57,936 nucleotides of DNA, from assembly GCF_029893325.1 (NCBI RefSeq), contig NZ_JARXWL010000019.1, forward strand, positions 1-57,936, written 5' to 3'. Position 1 is the first letter of the stretch; the number at the start of each line of letters is the position of its first letter. The notes under the pieces were generated by a model, which was given only the letters and a program-made list of their open reading frames with translations, did not search any database and was not told where the DNA came from. This stretch comes from Enterococcus sp. PF1-24 (GTDB lineage: Bacteria > Bacillota > Bacilli > Lactobacillales > Enterococcaceae). The position numbers and the translations under genes were made by a program. Below, in pieces: positions 42,469 to 51,454 of this stretch.

Positions 42469-43272
42469 ATGGAATTATCAGTGATACAAATTATTTTAAT
42501 TTTTCTTTTTTCATGTGTCTGTGGTGCAGGGAGTGTGCTTGATGAGTTTCAAACCCATCGACCATTGATTGCTTGTACCGTTGTCGGTTTAATTTTAGGG
42601 GATTTGACAACAGGTGTCATTTTAGGCGGCACTTTAGAGTTAATTGCATTAGGGTGGATGAATATTGGGGCAGCCCAATCTCCCGATTCTGCTTTAGCCA
42701 GTGTTATTTCAACCATTTTGGTAGTAGTTGGAAAACAAGATATTCAAGCCGGAATTGCGATTGCTTTACCAGTAGCAGCCGCCGGTCAAGTTTTAACAGT
42801 TTTTGCACGGACGCTTACAGTCGCGTTTCAACATGCAGCAGACAGAGCAGCAGAAAATGCTAATTTTAGCAGAATTATTTTCTTACATTTCAGTGCTTTA
42901 TTTGTACAAGCACTACGGGTTGCGATTCCAGCAACAGCGGTAGCGGCTTTTGTTAGTGCTGAAATGGTAACTAATATGTTAGATATGATTCCTGATGTTG
43001 TAACTGGTGGATTAGCAGTTGCTGGTGGTTTTATTGTAGTTGTTGGTTACGCTATGGTTTTAAATATGATGAGTGTAAAATACTTAATGCCGTTTTTCTT
43101 CTTAGGTTTTGTTCTAGGTGGCTATTTGAACTTCAGCTTACTTTCTTTTGGCGTAGTGGGCTTAATTATGGCATTGGTTTACGTTCAATTAAACCCTAAT
43201 TTTAGCAAGCAAGCAGCACAAGGTATGTTGGCAACTGTTGATGGTAGTTTAGATGACGAGTTAGAAGATTAG
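42469..43272 (+). CDS. sorA: PTS sorbose-type EIIC
   Basis: 267-residue membrane channel component of the mannose-sorbose family, with about seven helices and the family segment GDLTTGVILGGTLELIALGWMNIGAAQSPDSALAS (near 43-78). ATG 42469 follows GGAGG; the upstream in-frame ATG at 42454 overlaps that site. Confidence 0.9.
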   Translation: MELSVIQIILIFLFSCVCGAGSVLDEFQTHRPLIACTVVGLILGDLTTGVILGGTLELIALGWMNIGAAQSPDSALASVISTILVVVGKQDIQAGIAIALPVAAAGQVLTVFARTLTVAFQHAADRAAENANFSRIIFLHFSALFVQALRVAIPATAVAAFVSAEMVTNMLDMIPDVVTGGLAVAGGFIVVVGYAMVLNMMSVKYLMPFFFLGFVLGGYLNFSLLSFGVVGLIMALVYVQLNPNFSKQAAQGMLATVDGSLDDELED

Positions 43273-43284
43273 GAGGAAGTAATC

Positions 43285-44130
43285 ATGGAAGCAACTCAAT
43301 CAAATGAGATTCAATCAAAAATCACGAAGCAAGATTTAATTCGAACTTTTGTTTATTCAAATTTTCAACAAGCTTCTTTTAATTATGAAAGAATTCATGC
43401 CTTAGCGTTTTGTGTAGATATGATTCCAACGATTAAACGGGTTTATCATACGAAAGAAGACCAAGCGGCAGCCCTAAAACGCAATATGACTTTCTTTAAT
43501 GTTACGCCAGCAGTTTGTGGTCCGGTTATCGGTGTAACGATGGCAATGGAAGAAGCCAAAGCTAACGGTGCAGATATCGATGAAGGAACAATCAATAGTT
43601 TGAAAATCGGTTTAATGGGTCCTTTATGCGGCGTGGGTGATCCGCTCGTTTGGGGAACTTTACGTCCGATTGCAGCGGCGATTGGTGCCTCACTTGCTTT
43701 AACAGGAAATGTTTTTGGTCCAATTATTTTCTTCTTAGTTTTCAATGCAGTCCGGCTTGCGATGAAATGGTTTGGCTTAACTTATGGCTTTAAAAAAGGC
43801 TTAGATATTGTAAAAGATTTATCAGGTAATTTATTACAGAAATTAACTGAAGGGGCAACTATTTTAGGGCTATTTATCATGGGGGTACTTGTGACTAAAT
43901 GGACGACAATTAATATTCCGTTAGTTGTTTCTCGAACAGAAGGCGTTGATGGTCAAGAAGTCATTACAACTGTTCAAAATGTATTGGATGATTTGGTGCC
44001 GGGCTTATTAGCTTTAGGGTTAACCTTGTTAATGATGCGTCTGCTGAAGAAAAAAATCAGTCCGATTGTATTGATTTTTGTCTTGTTTGCAATTGGTATC
44101 TTAGGTTATGGTTTAGGCATTTTAGCATAA
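43285..44130 (+). CDS. sorM: PTS sorbose-type EIID
   Basis: 281-residue partner of EIIC, required in this family. N-terminal cytosolic stretch, then GLMGPLCGVGDPLVWGTLRPIAAAIGASLA (near 110-140), and several C-terminal helices (200-281). Begins 12 bases after sorA with GGAGG. Confidence 0.9.
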   Translation: MEATQSNEIQSKITKQDLIRTFVYSNFQQASFNYERIHALAFCVDMIPTIKRVYHTKEDQAAALKRNMTFFNVTPAVCGPVIGVTMAMEEAKANGADIDEGTINSLKIGLMGPLCGVGDPLVWGTLRPIAAAIGASLALTGNVFGPIIFFLVFNAVRLAMKWFGLTYGFKKGLDIVKDLSGNLLQKLTEGATILGLFIMGVLVTKWTTINIPLVVSRTEGVDGQEVITTVQNVLDDLVPGLLALGLTLLMMRLLKKKISPIVLIFVLFAIGILGYGLGILA

Positions 44131-44198
44131 ATAAAAGTAAATTTGGCAACGAGTGGTCATGAAGGAAGTTAAGGTTATAGCTCACTAAAGATATCAAT

Positions 44199-44242
44199 AA
44201 ACGGCAGCTATAATTTGAATCCCAAATTTAGTTGCCGTTTTA
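44199..44242 (+). terminator. Hairpin between sorM and sorE
   Basis: AAACGGCAGCTA-AATTT pairs with AAATTTAGTTGCCGTTT, followed by TTATT. It could end most transcripts after sorM; sorE then needs partial read-through or its own promoter, which I cannot see. Confidence 0.7.
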
Positions 44243-44321
44243 TTAAGTGTCATTCAAGCTACTAAATAAAATTAGTATGAATGAACACTATAAAATGAAT
44301 AAGTTAAGGAGAAGTAGCAAT

Positions 44322-45551
44322 ATGAAGACAAAAGCAGTTCGCATATACGGCAAAAAAGATTTAAGATTGGAAGAATTCGAGCTTCCAGCAATTAAAGAAG
44401 ATGAAATTTTAGCATCAGTGATTACTGACAGTATTTGTATGTCAACGTGGAAGTTAGCAAATCAAGGAGCGGATCATAAAAAAGCGCCGAATGATTTAGC
44501 GGAAAATCCCATTATTATCGGTCATGAATTTTGTGGAGAAATTTTAGAAGTTGGTTCAAAATGGCAAGGTAAATATCAAGTGGGAGAACGTTATGTTTTA
44601 CAAGCAAATTTACAATTGCCTGATCGACCTGATTGTCCCGGTTATTCATACGCTTATACCGGTGGCGATGCTACTTATATTGTAATTTCTAAAGATGTAA
44701 TGGAACAAGATTGTTTAATTCCTTATCAAGGGGAAACTTATTTTGAAGGTTCTATGATTGAACCACTTTCTTGTGTGATCGGTGCTTTTGAAGCGAATTA
44801 CCACTTAGTTCCTGGCTCTTATCAACATGCAATGGGAGTCAAAGCCGATGGAACAATGTTGATTATGGGTGGAACAGGTCCGATGGGATTATTAGCGATT
44901 GATTATGCTTTGCATGGTCCGATTACACCGAAAAAGCTGGTAGTTACAGATATGAGTCAAGAAAAATTAGATCGGGCTGAAAAATTATATCCTAGTCAAA
45001 ATGGTATTGAAGTTCATTATGTGAATGTTGCTGAGATGGCTGATCAAGTTACTGAATTGAAAACGATTGTTGGCGATGCTGGCTTTGATGATATTTTTGT
45101 AATGGTTCCAGCTGCCGGCTTGTTAAAAGATGCTTCAGCTTTGTTAAATCCTGATGGCTGTCTGAACTTTTTTGCTGGACCACAGAATAAAGATTTTTCT
45201 GCAGAAATTAATTTTTATGATATTCATTACGCGTTTACCCATTATGTCGGTACTTCTGGCGGGAATACAGAAGATATGCGCAAAGCAGTGGCATTGATTG
45301 AAAATAAAAAAGTTCAAGTTGCTAATGTGGTAACTCATTTACTTGGTTTAAATGCTGTTGGAGAAACAACTTTGAACCAACCAGAAATTGGTGGTGGTAA
45401 AAAATTAGTCTATACTCATAAAAATATTGAACTAACTAAGTTAGCTGACGTTGCTATTCAAAGCGATTTAGGAAAAATATTAGAAAAAACTGATGGTATC
45501 TGGAGTAAAGATGCTGAAGATTATATTTTAGAAAGCGCTAAAGAAATTTAA
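44322..45551 (+). CDS. sorE: L-sorbose-1-phosphate reductase (zinc-type medium-chain dehydrogenase)
   Basis: Reduces L-sorbose 1-phosphate to D-glucitol 6-phosphate, which SorD oxidises to fructose 6-phosphate. 409 residues from ATG 44322 (behind AAGGAGAAG), reading MKTKAVRIYGKKDLRLEEF. Zinc-type MDR: IIIGHEFCGEILEVG near 65, a nucleotide site LIMGGTGPMGLLAIDYA near 180, long C-terminal part as in known SorE. It completes the order sorCDFBAME seen in Klebsiella. Confidence 0.85.
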   Translation: MKTKAVRIYGKKDLRLEEFELPAIKEDEILASVITDSICMSTWKLANQGADHKKAPNDLAENPIIIGHEFCGEILEVGSKWQGKYQVGERYVLQANLQLPDRPDCPGYSYAYTGGDATYIVISKDVMEQDCLIPYQGETYFEGSMIEPLSCVIGAFEANYHLVPGSYQHAMGVKADGTMLIMGGTGPMGLLAIDYALHGPITPKKLVVTDMSQEKLDRAEKLYPSQNGIEVHYVNVAEMADQVTELKTIVGDAGFDDIFVMVPAAGLLKDASALLNPDGCLNFFAGPQNKDFSAEINFYDIHYAFTHYVGTSGGNTEDMRKAVALIENKKVQVANVVTHLLGLNAVGETTLNQPEIGGGKKLVYTHKNIELTKLADVAIQSDLGKILEKTDGIWSKDAEDYILESAKEI

Positions 45552-45562
45552 ATACAGAGGTG

Positions 45563-45590
45563 AAAAAACTGGCTTTAAGTCAGTTTTTTT
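45563..45590 (+). terminator. Terminator of sorE
   Basis: AAAAAACTG pairs with CAGTTTTTT; loop GCTTTAAGT. Confidence 0.8.
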
Positions 45591-45634
45591 ATCCTATCTA
45601 CCTTAGAGGTTAAGATAACTTATTAATAAAAAAG

Positions 45635-45663
45635 TTGACAGCCCTTTCATTCTGCAATATAAT
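45635..45663 (+). promoter_or_regulatory. Sigma-A promoter of eutV
   Basis: TTGACA (45635-45640), 17-base spacer, TATAAT (45658-45663), an almost consensus promoter. The start near 45670 leaves a 130-base leader with an attenuator. Confidence 0.82.
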
Positions 45664-45669
45664 TTGGTT

Positions 45670-45752
45670 GATAAAGCAAAACAATTAAATATTGAGCAAT
45701 GAAGCTCCTAAAAGAACAGTGACTAACTGGTTTCTTTAGGTGCTTTTTTCTT
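45670..45752 (+). promoter_or_regulatory. ANTAR-type antitermination leader of eutV
   Basis: The P2 hairpin is GAGC (45694-45697), hexaloop AATGAA (A1, G4), GCTC (45704-45707), as recognised by ANTAR proteins. Its 3' arm overlaps an intrinsic terminator, AAGCTCCTAAAAGAAC with GTTTCTTTAGGTGCTT, ending in TTTTTTC. A P1 hairpin with A1 and G4 is not clear between the start and P2. Binding of phosphorylated EutV would prevent terminator formation; here that would be autoregulation. Confidence 0.65.
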
Positions 45753-45800
45753 TTTAAATAGCGAATTATAATAAAATAGAATTCGATAGGGTGAAAGACA

Positions 45801-46373
45801 ATGAATGGAAAAATTGTTATTGTTGATGATGAAGCAATTACTAGGATTGATATTAGAGGTCAGCTTCAAAGTGTTGGTTACGAGGTGGTTGGCGAAGCAG
45901 CTGATGGATTTGAAGCGATTAGAGTATGTAAAAAAACACTACCGGATGTAGTCATAATGGATATTCAAATGCCAAATTTAGATGGTCTTAGAGCAGGTAA
46001 AAAAATTGTGCAAGATAAATTAGCTAACAGTTTGGTCTTTTTATCAGCATATAATGATATTGAATACACGACTAATGCTAAAAAAATCGGAGCTATCGGT
46101 TATTTAGTGAAACCGCTCGATGAAAAATCTTTAATTTCTACAATTGAAATGAGCATGGCAAGAGGCAAAGAAATCAATCAAATGCTAATTGAAATTGAAA
46201 ATTTAAAAAATAAATTGGCAGAGCGGAAAATTATTGAGCGTGCAAAAGGTGTTTTGAGTCGCGAAAAAGGTCTCTCAGAAGGAGAAGCATATCAAATGCT
46301 TCGACAATTGAGCATGGATAAGCGTTGTAAAATGAGTGAAATCGCTGAATCAATTATTATTGATGAAATATAG
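45801..46373 (+). CDS. eutV: ANTAR-domain response regulator EutV
   Basis: 190-residue RNA-binding antiterminator, the output of EutW. Receiver domain residues 1-120 with acidic pocket VDDEA (9-13), phosphorylation site Asp54 in VIMDIQMPNLDG and LVKPLDE near 103; C-terminal ANTAR three-helix domain (about 130-190) with ERKIIERAKGVLSREKGLSEGEAYQMLR. Phosphorylated in the presence of ethanolamine, it binds dual hexaloop hairpins. Here it is first in the cluster, while its kinase gene is last, 5 kb away. Confidence 0.93.
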   Translation: MNGKIVIVDDEAITRIDIRGQLQSVGYEVVGEAADGFEAIRVCKKTLPDVVIMDIQMPNLDGLRAGKKIVQDKLANSLVFLSAYNDIEYTTNAKKIGAIGYLVKPLDEKSLISTIEMSMARGKEINQMLIEIENLKNKLAERKIIERAKGVLSREKGLSEGEAYQMLRQLSMDKRCKMSEIAESIIIDEI

Positions 46374-46402
46374 TTTTAACTGTAAAAAAATTTAAATATC
46401 AG

Positions 46403-46487
46403 ACAACATCGATGTTGTTGGTAATAAGCAAAGGCGCTTAGAGAAAATCAGGAAGTAATTCCCTGTTTTCTTTAAGCGTCTATTTTT
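46403..46487 (+). promoter_or_regulatory. Canonical dual-hairpin ANTAR element and terminator upstream of eutL
   Basis: P1: ACAAC (46403-46407), hexaloop ATCGAT, GTTGT (46414-46418). P2: TAAGC (46425-46429), hexaloop AAAGGC, GCTTA (46436-46440). Both loops have A at 1 and G at 4, the stated EutV rule, with a six-base linker. P2 overlaps the terminator GCGCTTAGAGAAAA-CAGG with CCTG-TTTTCTTTAAGCGTC, then TATTTTT. EutV binding should allow transcription into eutL and the rest. Confidence 0.82.
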
Positions 46488-46549
46488 GAGAGGAGTGTTT
46501 TTTACAAATAAAAAGAGAAGTATGATTTTGAAAAATAGGAGGTAAAAGG

Positions 46550-47203
46550 ATGCGAGATGATTTACTAAAAGCTAAAGTATTAAGTATGAAAATAATTACT
46601 AATGCAGATGAATCTTTGATTAAACAGTTAGAGTTGAAAGAAAATCAACGTTCTTTAGGAATTGTTACTGCAGATACTGATGACGTCACTTATGTAGCGT
46701 TAGACGAAGCAACTAAAACCGCTTCAGTCGAAGTGGTGTATGCCAAAAGTATGTATGCCGGGTCGGCTAATGCCAACAGCCAATTAGCTGGTGATGTGAT
46801 TGGGGTTGTTGCTGGCCCTAATCCAGCTGAAGTAGCTAGTGGTTTAGCTAGAGTGGCTGAAGTTGTTGAAAATGAAGCTAGTTTTATTAGTGCTAATGCA
46901 GATGATACGATTGTTTATTTTGCTCATGTTATTTCACGCTCTGGAAGTTTTCTTTCGAAAGAGGCCAATATTAATGAAGGTGAATCAATCGCTTATTTAA
47001 TTGCACCGCCGTTAGAAGCGATTTATGGTTTAGACGCTGCTTTAAAAGCTGCCGATGTTAAAATGGGTGTTTTTTATGGTCCGCCATCTGAAACCAACTT
47101 TGGTGGCGCTTTGCTTTACGGTAGTCAATCAGCTTGTAAGGCAGCTTGCAATGCATTTGCTCAAGCAATTCAAAATGTAGCTGATAAGCCGCTAGATATT
47201 TAA
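46550..47203 (+). CDS. eutL: Ethanolamine microcompartment shell protein EutL
   Basis: 217-residue tandem-BMC shell protein that forms pseudohexameric trimers, with an openable pore. Two BMC domains (about 1-105 and 106-217); VYAKSMYAGSANANSQLAGDVIGVVAGPNPAEV and FYGPPSETNFGGALLYGSQSACKAA are EutL signatures. In E. faecalis it follows eutC; here it is ahead of eutA. Ribosome site AGGAGG. Confidence 0.92.
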   Translation: MRDDLLKAKVLSMKIITNADESLIKQLELKENQRSLGIVTADTDDVTYVALDEATKTASVEVVYAKSMYAGSANANSQLAGDVIGVVAGPNPAEVASGLARVAEVVENEASFISANADDTIVYFAHVISRSGSFLSKEANINEGESIAYLIAPPLEAIYGLDAALKAADVKMGVFYGPPSETNFGGALLYGSQSACKAACNAFAQAIQNVADKPLDI

Positions 47204-47233
47204 AAAAGAGAAATAAACGAGGAGGAAAAAATT

Positions 47234-47509
47234 ATGTCAAGTACAAATGCTTTAGGAATGATTGAAACAAAAGGGTTAGTTGGTGCGATTGAAGCAGCCG
47301 ATGCAATGGTTAAAGCCGCAAATGTTGTGTTAATTGGTAAAGAGCAAGTGGGTGGTGGATTAGTAACAGTAATGGTTCGTGGCGATGTAGGAGCAGTGAA
47401 GGCCGCGACAGACGCCGGAGCAGCAGCGGCTGAACGTGTTGGTGAATTATTATCTGTGCATGTAATTCCACGTCCGCATACAGAAGTAGCGGCTATTTTA
47501 CCAAAATAA
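47234..47509 (+). CDS. eutM: Ethanolamine microcompartment shell protein EutM
   Basis: 91-residue single BMC-domain hexamer, the main facet protein of the Eut shell: [50 protein letters not shown] and VIPRPH are conserved. 30 bases after eutL with GAGGAGG. The usual vertex protein EutN and the bent hexamer EutS are not in the window. Confidence 0.93.
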   Translation: MSSTNALGMIETKGLVGAIEAADAMVKAANVVLIGKEQVGGGLVTVMVRGDVGAVKAATDAGAAAAERVGELLSVHVIPRPHTEVAAILPK

Positions 47510-47582
47510 AAAGTCTGAATTCTGAAAAAAGATGACTACCTGAACTATATAATAAAATTTTAATCAGAAAGTGAGAATAATC

Positions 47583-49016
47583 ATGGTAGAAAAAATATTA
47601 AGTGTTGGTATCGATGTGGGGACAACTACAACACAATTGATATTTAGCGAACTGTTGATTGAAAATACAGCTTCTGATTTTGCGGTTCCTAGTATAAAGA
47701 TTGTAGATAAAAATATCGTCTATCGTAGTGCTATTTATTTTACGCCATTAATAAATTCAATGACTATTGATGTGATGAGAATAAAACAGATTATTGAAAA
47801 CGAATACACTAAGGCTGGAATTAATAAAAATCAGATTGCTACTGGTGCAGTTATTATTACTGGTGAAACAGCTAGAAAAAAAAATTCTGAGTTGGTTTTA
47901 GAATCGTTAAGCGAATTTGCTGGAGATTTTGTAGTTGCCACGGCTGGTCCGGAATTAGAATCTATTTTAGCTGGTCGTGGAGCGGGAGCAGATATTGTTT
48001 CTGAAAAAGCTCATGAAATTGTTGCAAATTTAGATATCGGTGGTGGTACAACCAATATTTCAGTTTTTAAAAACGGAGAGATTATTGATACTTGCTGCTT
48101 AGATGTAGGTGGCAGGTTGGTTAAGGTGGACGAAAATACTAAACAAATAACTTATCTTTCTAAAAAAATTGAAAAATTAGCAGAATTAAAAAAAATCCCG
48201 ATTAATCAAGGAACAATCCTTGACGCTGAGCTTGCTAAAGAGCTAGTTTTTTTACTAAGTCAAGCACTTGGCGAGGTATTAGGTTTTTGTGAAAAAACGG
48301 AGTTGTCAACATTTTTGATAACGGATAAAGATTTGAAAAGAGACTATGAAATCAATCAAATTATGTGCTCAGGAGGCGTAGCCGACTGTATTTATGTTGA
48401 AAATTTGAAGAATGATTTTGTATATGGTGATATTGGCGTTATTTTGGGTCGCGAAATTAAAAATAGCCACTGGTTTAATCAAGTTAAAGTTGCTCAGGCA
48501 AATGAAACAATTCGGGCGACTGTTATTGGTGCAGGTAATCATACCACCACGATTAGTGGTAGTACGATTTTATACTCTGAAGATCTTTTTCCACTAAAAA
48601 ATTTACCAGCTATTAATATTAAACTTTCAAAGACAACTTTAGTTTCGGAAAAATTAGTTAGCCAGATTCGTGAAAAAATAAACTGGTTTAATTTATCAGA
48701 TGAGCAACAGTTAGTTGTTTTATCGCTGACAGGAAATCGGCAGTTTTCATTCAATGACATTGAGGAGTTAGCTGAAATTATTTTATTAGGGATGAAAGAG
48801 TTACTGCAGAATAATGAACCATTAATTGTGGTAATCGAAAAAGATATTGGTAAAATAGTCGGCTTGATGCTACAAAAACTTAATCAAAAGAAGAATCCAA
48901 TTATTTGTATTGATTCAGTTAAAATTAACGACGGTGATTATATTGATATCGGCTCTCCTTTGTCAAACGGAAAAGTAGTGCCGGTTGTCGTAAAAACATT
49001 AGCGTTGGGTTATTAA
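47583..49016 (+). CDS. eutA: Ethanolamine ammonia-lyase reactivating factor EutA
   Basis: 477-residue Hsp70/actin-fold chaperone that uses ATP to exchange damaged cobalamin in EutBC. Phosphate motif VGIDVGTTTTQLIF (7-20), second site NLDIGGGTTNISVF near 148, and GAGNHTTTISGST near 310. ATG 47583 (MVEKILSVGIDVG) has AAAGTGAG; a GTG at 47571 is less likely. Immediately upstream of its client genes. Confidence 0.9.
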   Translation: MVEKILSVGIDVGTTTTQLIFSELLIENTASDFAVPSIKIVDKNIVYRSAIYFTPLINSMTIDVMRIKQIIENEYTKAGINKNQIATGAVIITGETARKKNSELVLESLSEFAGDFVVATAGPELESILAGRGAGADIVSEKAHEIVANLDIGGGTTNISVFKNGEIIDTCCLDVGGRLVKVDENTKQITYLSKKIEKLAELKKIPINQGTILDAELAKELVFLLSQALGEVLGFCEKTELSTFLITDKDLKRDYEINQIMCSGGVADCIYVENLKNDFVYGDIGVILGREIKNSHWFNQVKVAQANETIRATVIGAGNHTTTISGSTILYSEDLFPLKNLPAINIKLSKTTLVSEKLVSQIREKINWFNLSDEQQLVVLSLTGNRQFSFNDIEELAEIILLGMKELLQNNEPLIVVIEKDIGKIVGLMLQKLNQKKNPIICIDSVKINDGDYIDIGSPLSNGKVVPVVVKTLALGY

Positions 49017-49056
49017 ACAGAGAACTATTATGAAATAAAAAATAGGAGGGAATTTA

Positions 49057-50427
49057 ATGAGATTAAAGACAACTGTATCAGGAACTTCTTACCAATTTAC
49101 ATCTGTTCGTGATGTTTTGGCAAAAGCGAACGAAGAAAAATCGGGAGATGTTTTATTAAGAATTGGTGCTAGAACAGCACAAGAGCGAGCAGCTGCAAAA
49201 GTTGTTTTAAGCGAGTTAACACTAGAAGATATTAGAAAAAATCCAGTGATTGATCCTGAAATAGATGAGGTAGCTCGAATTGAAGAAGAAACAATTAATG
49301 AAACAATTTATAATGAAATAAAAAATTGGACAGTTGGCTATTTAAGAGAAAAAATTCTTGCTCATGAAACCAATAGTCGTGAGCTGTTAAGAATAGGCAA
49401 AGGATTAAACGGTGCAATGGCTGCGGCTGTCGCTAAAATTATGTCTACGATGGATTTGATTTATGCAGGGAAAAAAATTATCGCAATTGCTACTTGTAAC
49501 ACAACAATTGGATATCCGGATTCATTAGCTTTTAGATTGCAAGGCAATCATCCAACGGATTCTACTGATGGAATTTTACTTTCTGTTATGGAAGGAGTTT
49601 CTTACGGATCGGGAGATGCCTGTATTGGTATTAATCCAGTTGATGATACAGTAAGTAATATTACTAAGATTATGGAATCTATTCATGAATTTACTATTGA
49701 ATGGGAGTTACCAACGCAAACGGTTGTTTTAGCTCATATCAGCACACAAATGGAATGTGTTTCTCAAGGCGCGAAAACATCGATGTTATTTCAAAGTTTA
49801 GCTGGAACCGAAGATGCTAATAAGGCTTTTGGGATTGACGATAAAATGTTAATGGAAGGCTATGATTTAATTCATAAATATGGTGTGGCTAGTGGAGAAA
49901 ACTTAATGTACTTTGAAACAGGTCAAGGATCAGAGTTATCAATTGGCGCAGCTCATAATATTGACCAGCTAACGCTTGAAGCTAAAAAATATGTGTTAGC
50001 AAGAAAATACAAACCATTTATGTTAAATACAGTATCAGGATTTATTGGTCCAGAAACAATTTTTGATGGAAAACAGATGATGAGAGCAGCAATTGAAGAT
50101 CATTTTATGGGAAAACTTTTAGGGATTCCGATGGGGACAGCGCCTGTATACACTAATCATACAAAAATGGATCAAAATGATCATGAAATGGCTACGATGC
50201 TGTTATCTTTAGGTGGTTCTAATTTCTTTATGGGAGTTCCTTGTGGTGATGATGTTATGTTAAGTTATCAGGATACGAGTTATCACGATGATGCTACTTT
50301 AAGAGAATTAACTGGTAGAAAACCAATTAAAGAATATCACGAGTGGTTAATGAAACATGAAATTATGGATGAACATGGAATTCTTACACCAAAAGCAGGA
50401 GATGCAACATTATTTTATAAAAAATAA
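49057..50427 (+). CDS. eutB: Ethanolamine ammonia-lyase large subunit
   Basis: Catalytic alpha chain of the adenosylcobalamin-dependent enzyme that makes acetaldehyde and ammonia from ethanolamine. 456 residues, family length, TIM barrel with LLRIGKGLNGAMAAAVAK near 110, GNHPTDSTDG near 168, and ETGQGSELSIGAAHN near 288. Complete, no disruption. Ribosome site AGGAGG. Confidence 0.95.
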   Translation: MRLKTTVSGTSYQFTSVRDVLAKANEEKSGDVLLRIGARTAQERAAAKVVLSELTLEDIRKNPVIDPEIDEVARIEEETINETIYNEIKNWTVGYLREKILAHETNSRELLRIGKGLNGAMAAAVAKIMSTMDLIYAGKKIIAIATCNTTIGYPDSLAFRLQGNHPTDSTDGILLSVMEGVSYGSGDACIGINPVDDTVSNITKIMESIHEFTIEWELPTQTVVLAHISTQMECVSQGAKTSMLFQSLAGTEDANKAFGIDDKMLMEGYDLIHKYGVASGENLMYFETGQGSELSIGAAHNIDQLTLEAKKYVLARKYKPFMLNTVSGFIGPETIFDGKQMMRAAIEDHFMGKLLGIPMGTAPVYTNHTKMDQNDHEMATMLLSLGGSNFFMGVPCGDDVMLSYQDTSYHDDATLRELTGRKPIKEYHEWLMKHEIMDEHGILTPKAGDATLFYKK

Positions 50428-50446
50428 AGAATAAAGGAGTGTAAAT

Positions 50447-51331
50447 ATGGAGATTTCTGAAAAAGATTTGAAGATTTTAGTTGAAGATGCGGTAGAAGCA
50501 CTATTAACTAAAGAAAATAAATCAAGTGAACAAGTTGTTGCTAAGCGTCAAACAAGTATTATTTCTGAAGAAGAAGTAGCTGATATTACAGCGATTGATT
50601 TACAAAAAAGATTATTAGTTCCTGATCCTGTCAATAAGGAAGCCTATTTAGCTATGAAAGCTAAAACACCTGCTCGTTTGGGAGTATGGCGTAGTGGACC
50701 TAGAATGAAAACTGAAACTTTATTGAGATTTTGGGCGGATCACGCGGCTTCACAAGATGCTGTTCAAGGAGAAGTTTCTGAAGACTTAGTTAAAAATTTA
50801 GATCTTTTACCAATTCAAACAAAATGCAGAGATAAAGCAGAGTATTTAACTAGAACGGATTTAGGTCGAGAGTTTGAAGAAGAAGAATTAGAAAAAATTC
50901 GTAAGAGCTGTGAAAAAAATCCTCAAGTACAGTTAATTATTGCCGATGGTTTAAGTTCTACTTCTATTGAACGCAATGTAGAAGATATTTTACCAGCAAT
51001 TCGTTTGGGGTTAGAAGCAGAAGGTATAAAAACTGGGAAGGCAATTTTTGTAAAATACGGTCGTGTACCTTCAATGGATGTGATTTCTGAAGTTACTGGG
51101 GCAGAAGTTTGTTGTTTATTAGTAGGAGAAAGGCCAGGGTTAGTTACTGGAGAAAGTATGAGTGCTTATATGGCTTACAAAGCAACGATTGGTATGCCAG
51201 AATCAAATCGAACAGTAATTTCTAATATTTATAATGGAGGTACACCTACTGTTGAAGCTGGTGCTCATATTGCAACAATCCTTAAAGAAATGTTGAATAA
51301 AAAAGCCAGTGGGGTTGATTTAAAGCTGTGA
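50447..51331 (+). CDS. eutC: Ethanolamine ammonia-lyase small subunit
   Basis: 294-residue beta chain that binds B12. The N-terminal amphipathic helix EKDLKILVEDAVEALL (4-19) looks like a shell-targeting peptide, then a linker, then the core from 65 (TPARLGVWRSGPRMKTETLLRF), with ADGLSSTSIE and LVGERPGLVTGESMSAYM. Follows eutB by 19 bases with AAGGAG. Presence of the targeting helix fits the shell proteins nearby. Confidence 0.94.
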   Translation: MEISEKDLKILVEDAVEALLTKENKSSEQVVAKRQTSIISEEEVADITAIDLQKRLLVPDPVNKEAYLAMKAKTPARLGVWRSGPRMKTETLLRFWADHAASQDAVQGEVSEDLVKNLDLLPIQTKCRDKAEYLTRTDLGREFEEEELEKIRKSCEKNPQVQLIIADGLSSTSIERNVEDILPAIRLGLEAEGIKTGKAIFVKYGRVPSMDVISEVTGAEVCCLLVGERPGLVTGESMSAYMAYKATIGMPESNRTVISNIYNGGTPTVEAGAHIATILKEMLNKKASGVDLKL

Positions 51332-51337
51332 TAATAG

Positions 51338-51392
51338 TAATCTATCGGAAAAAGTTTAGTTTAAAGCTTTTTTCGATAGATTTGTGTTTTTT
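51338..51392 (+). terminator. Terminator after eutC
   Basis: AATCTATCGGAAAAAG pairs with CTTTTTTCGATAGATT, then TGTGTTTTTT. I see no ANTAR hexaloop pair here, so eutW likely has its own, unseen, promoter or depends on read-through. Confidence 0.75.
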
Positions 51393-51454
51393 AATACATA
51401 GTTTTGCAAATTATAATTTGATTGATAACAAGATAGCGGAATAAGGAGAAAATG

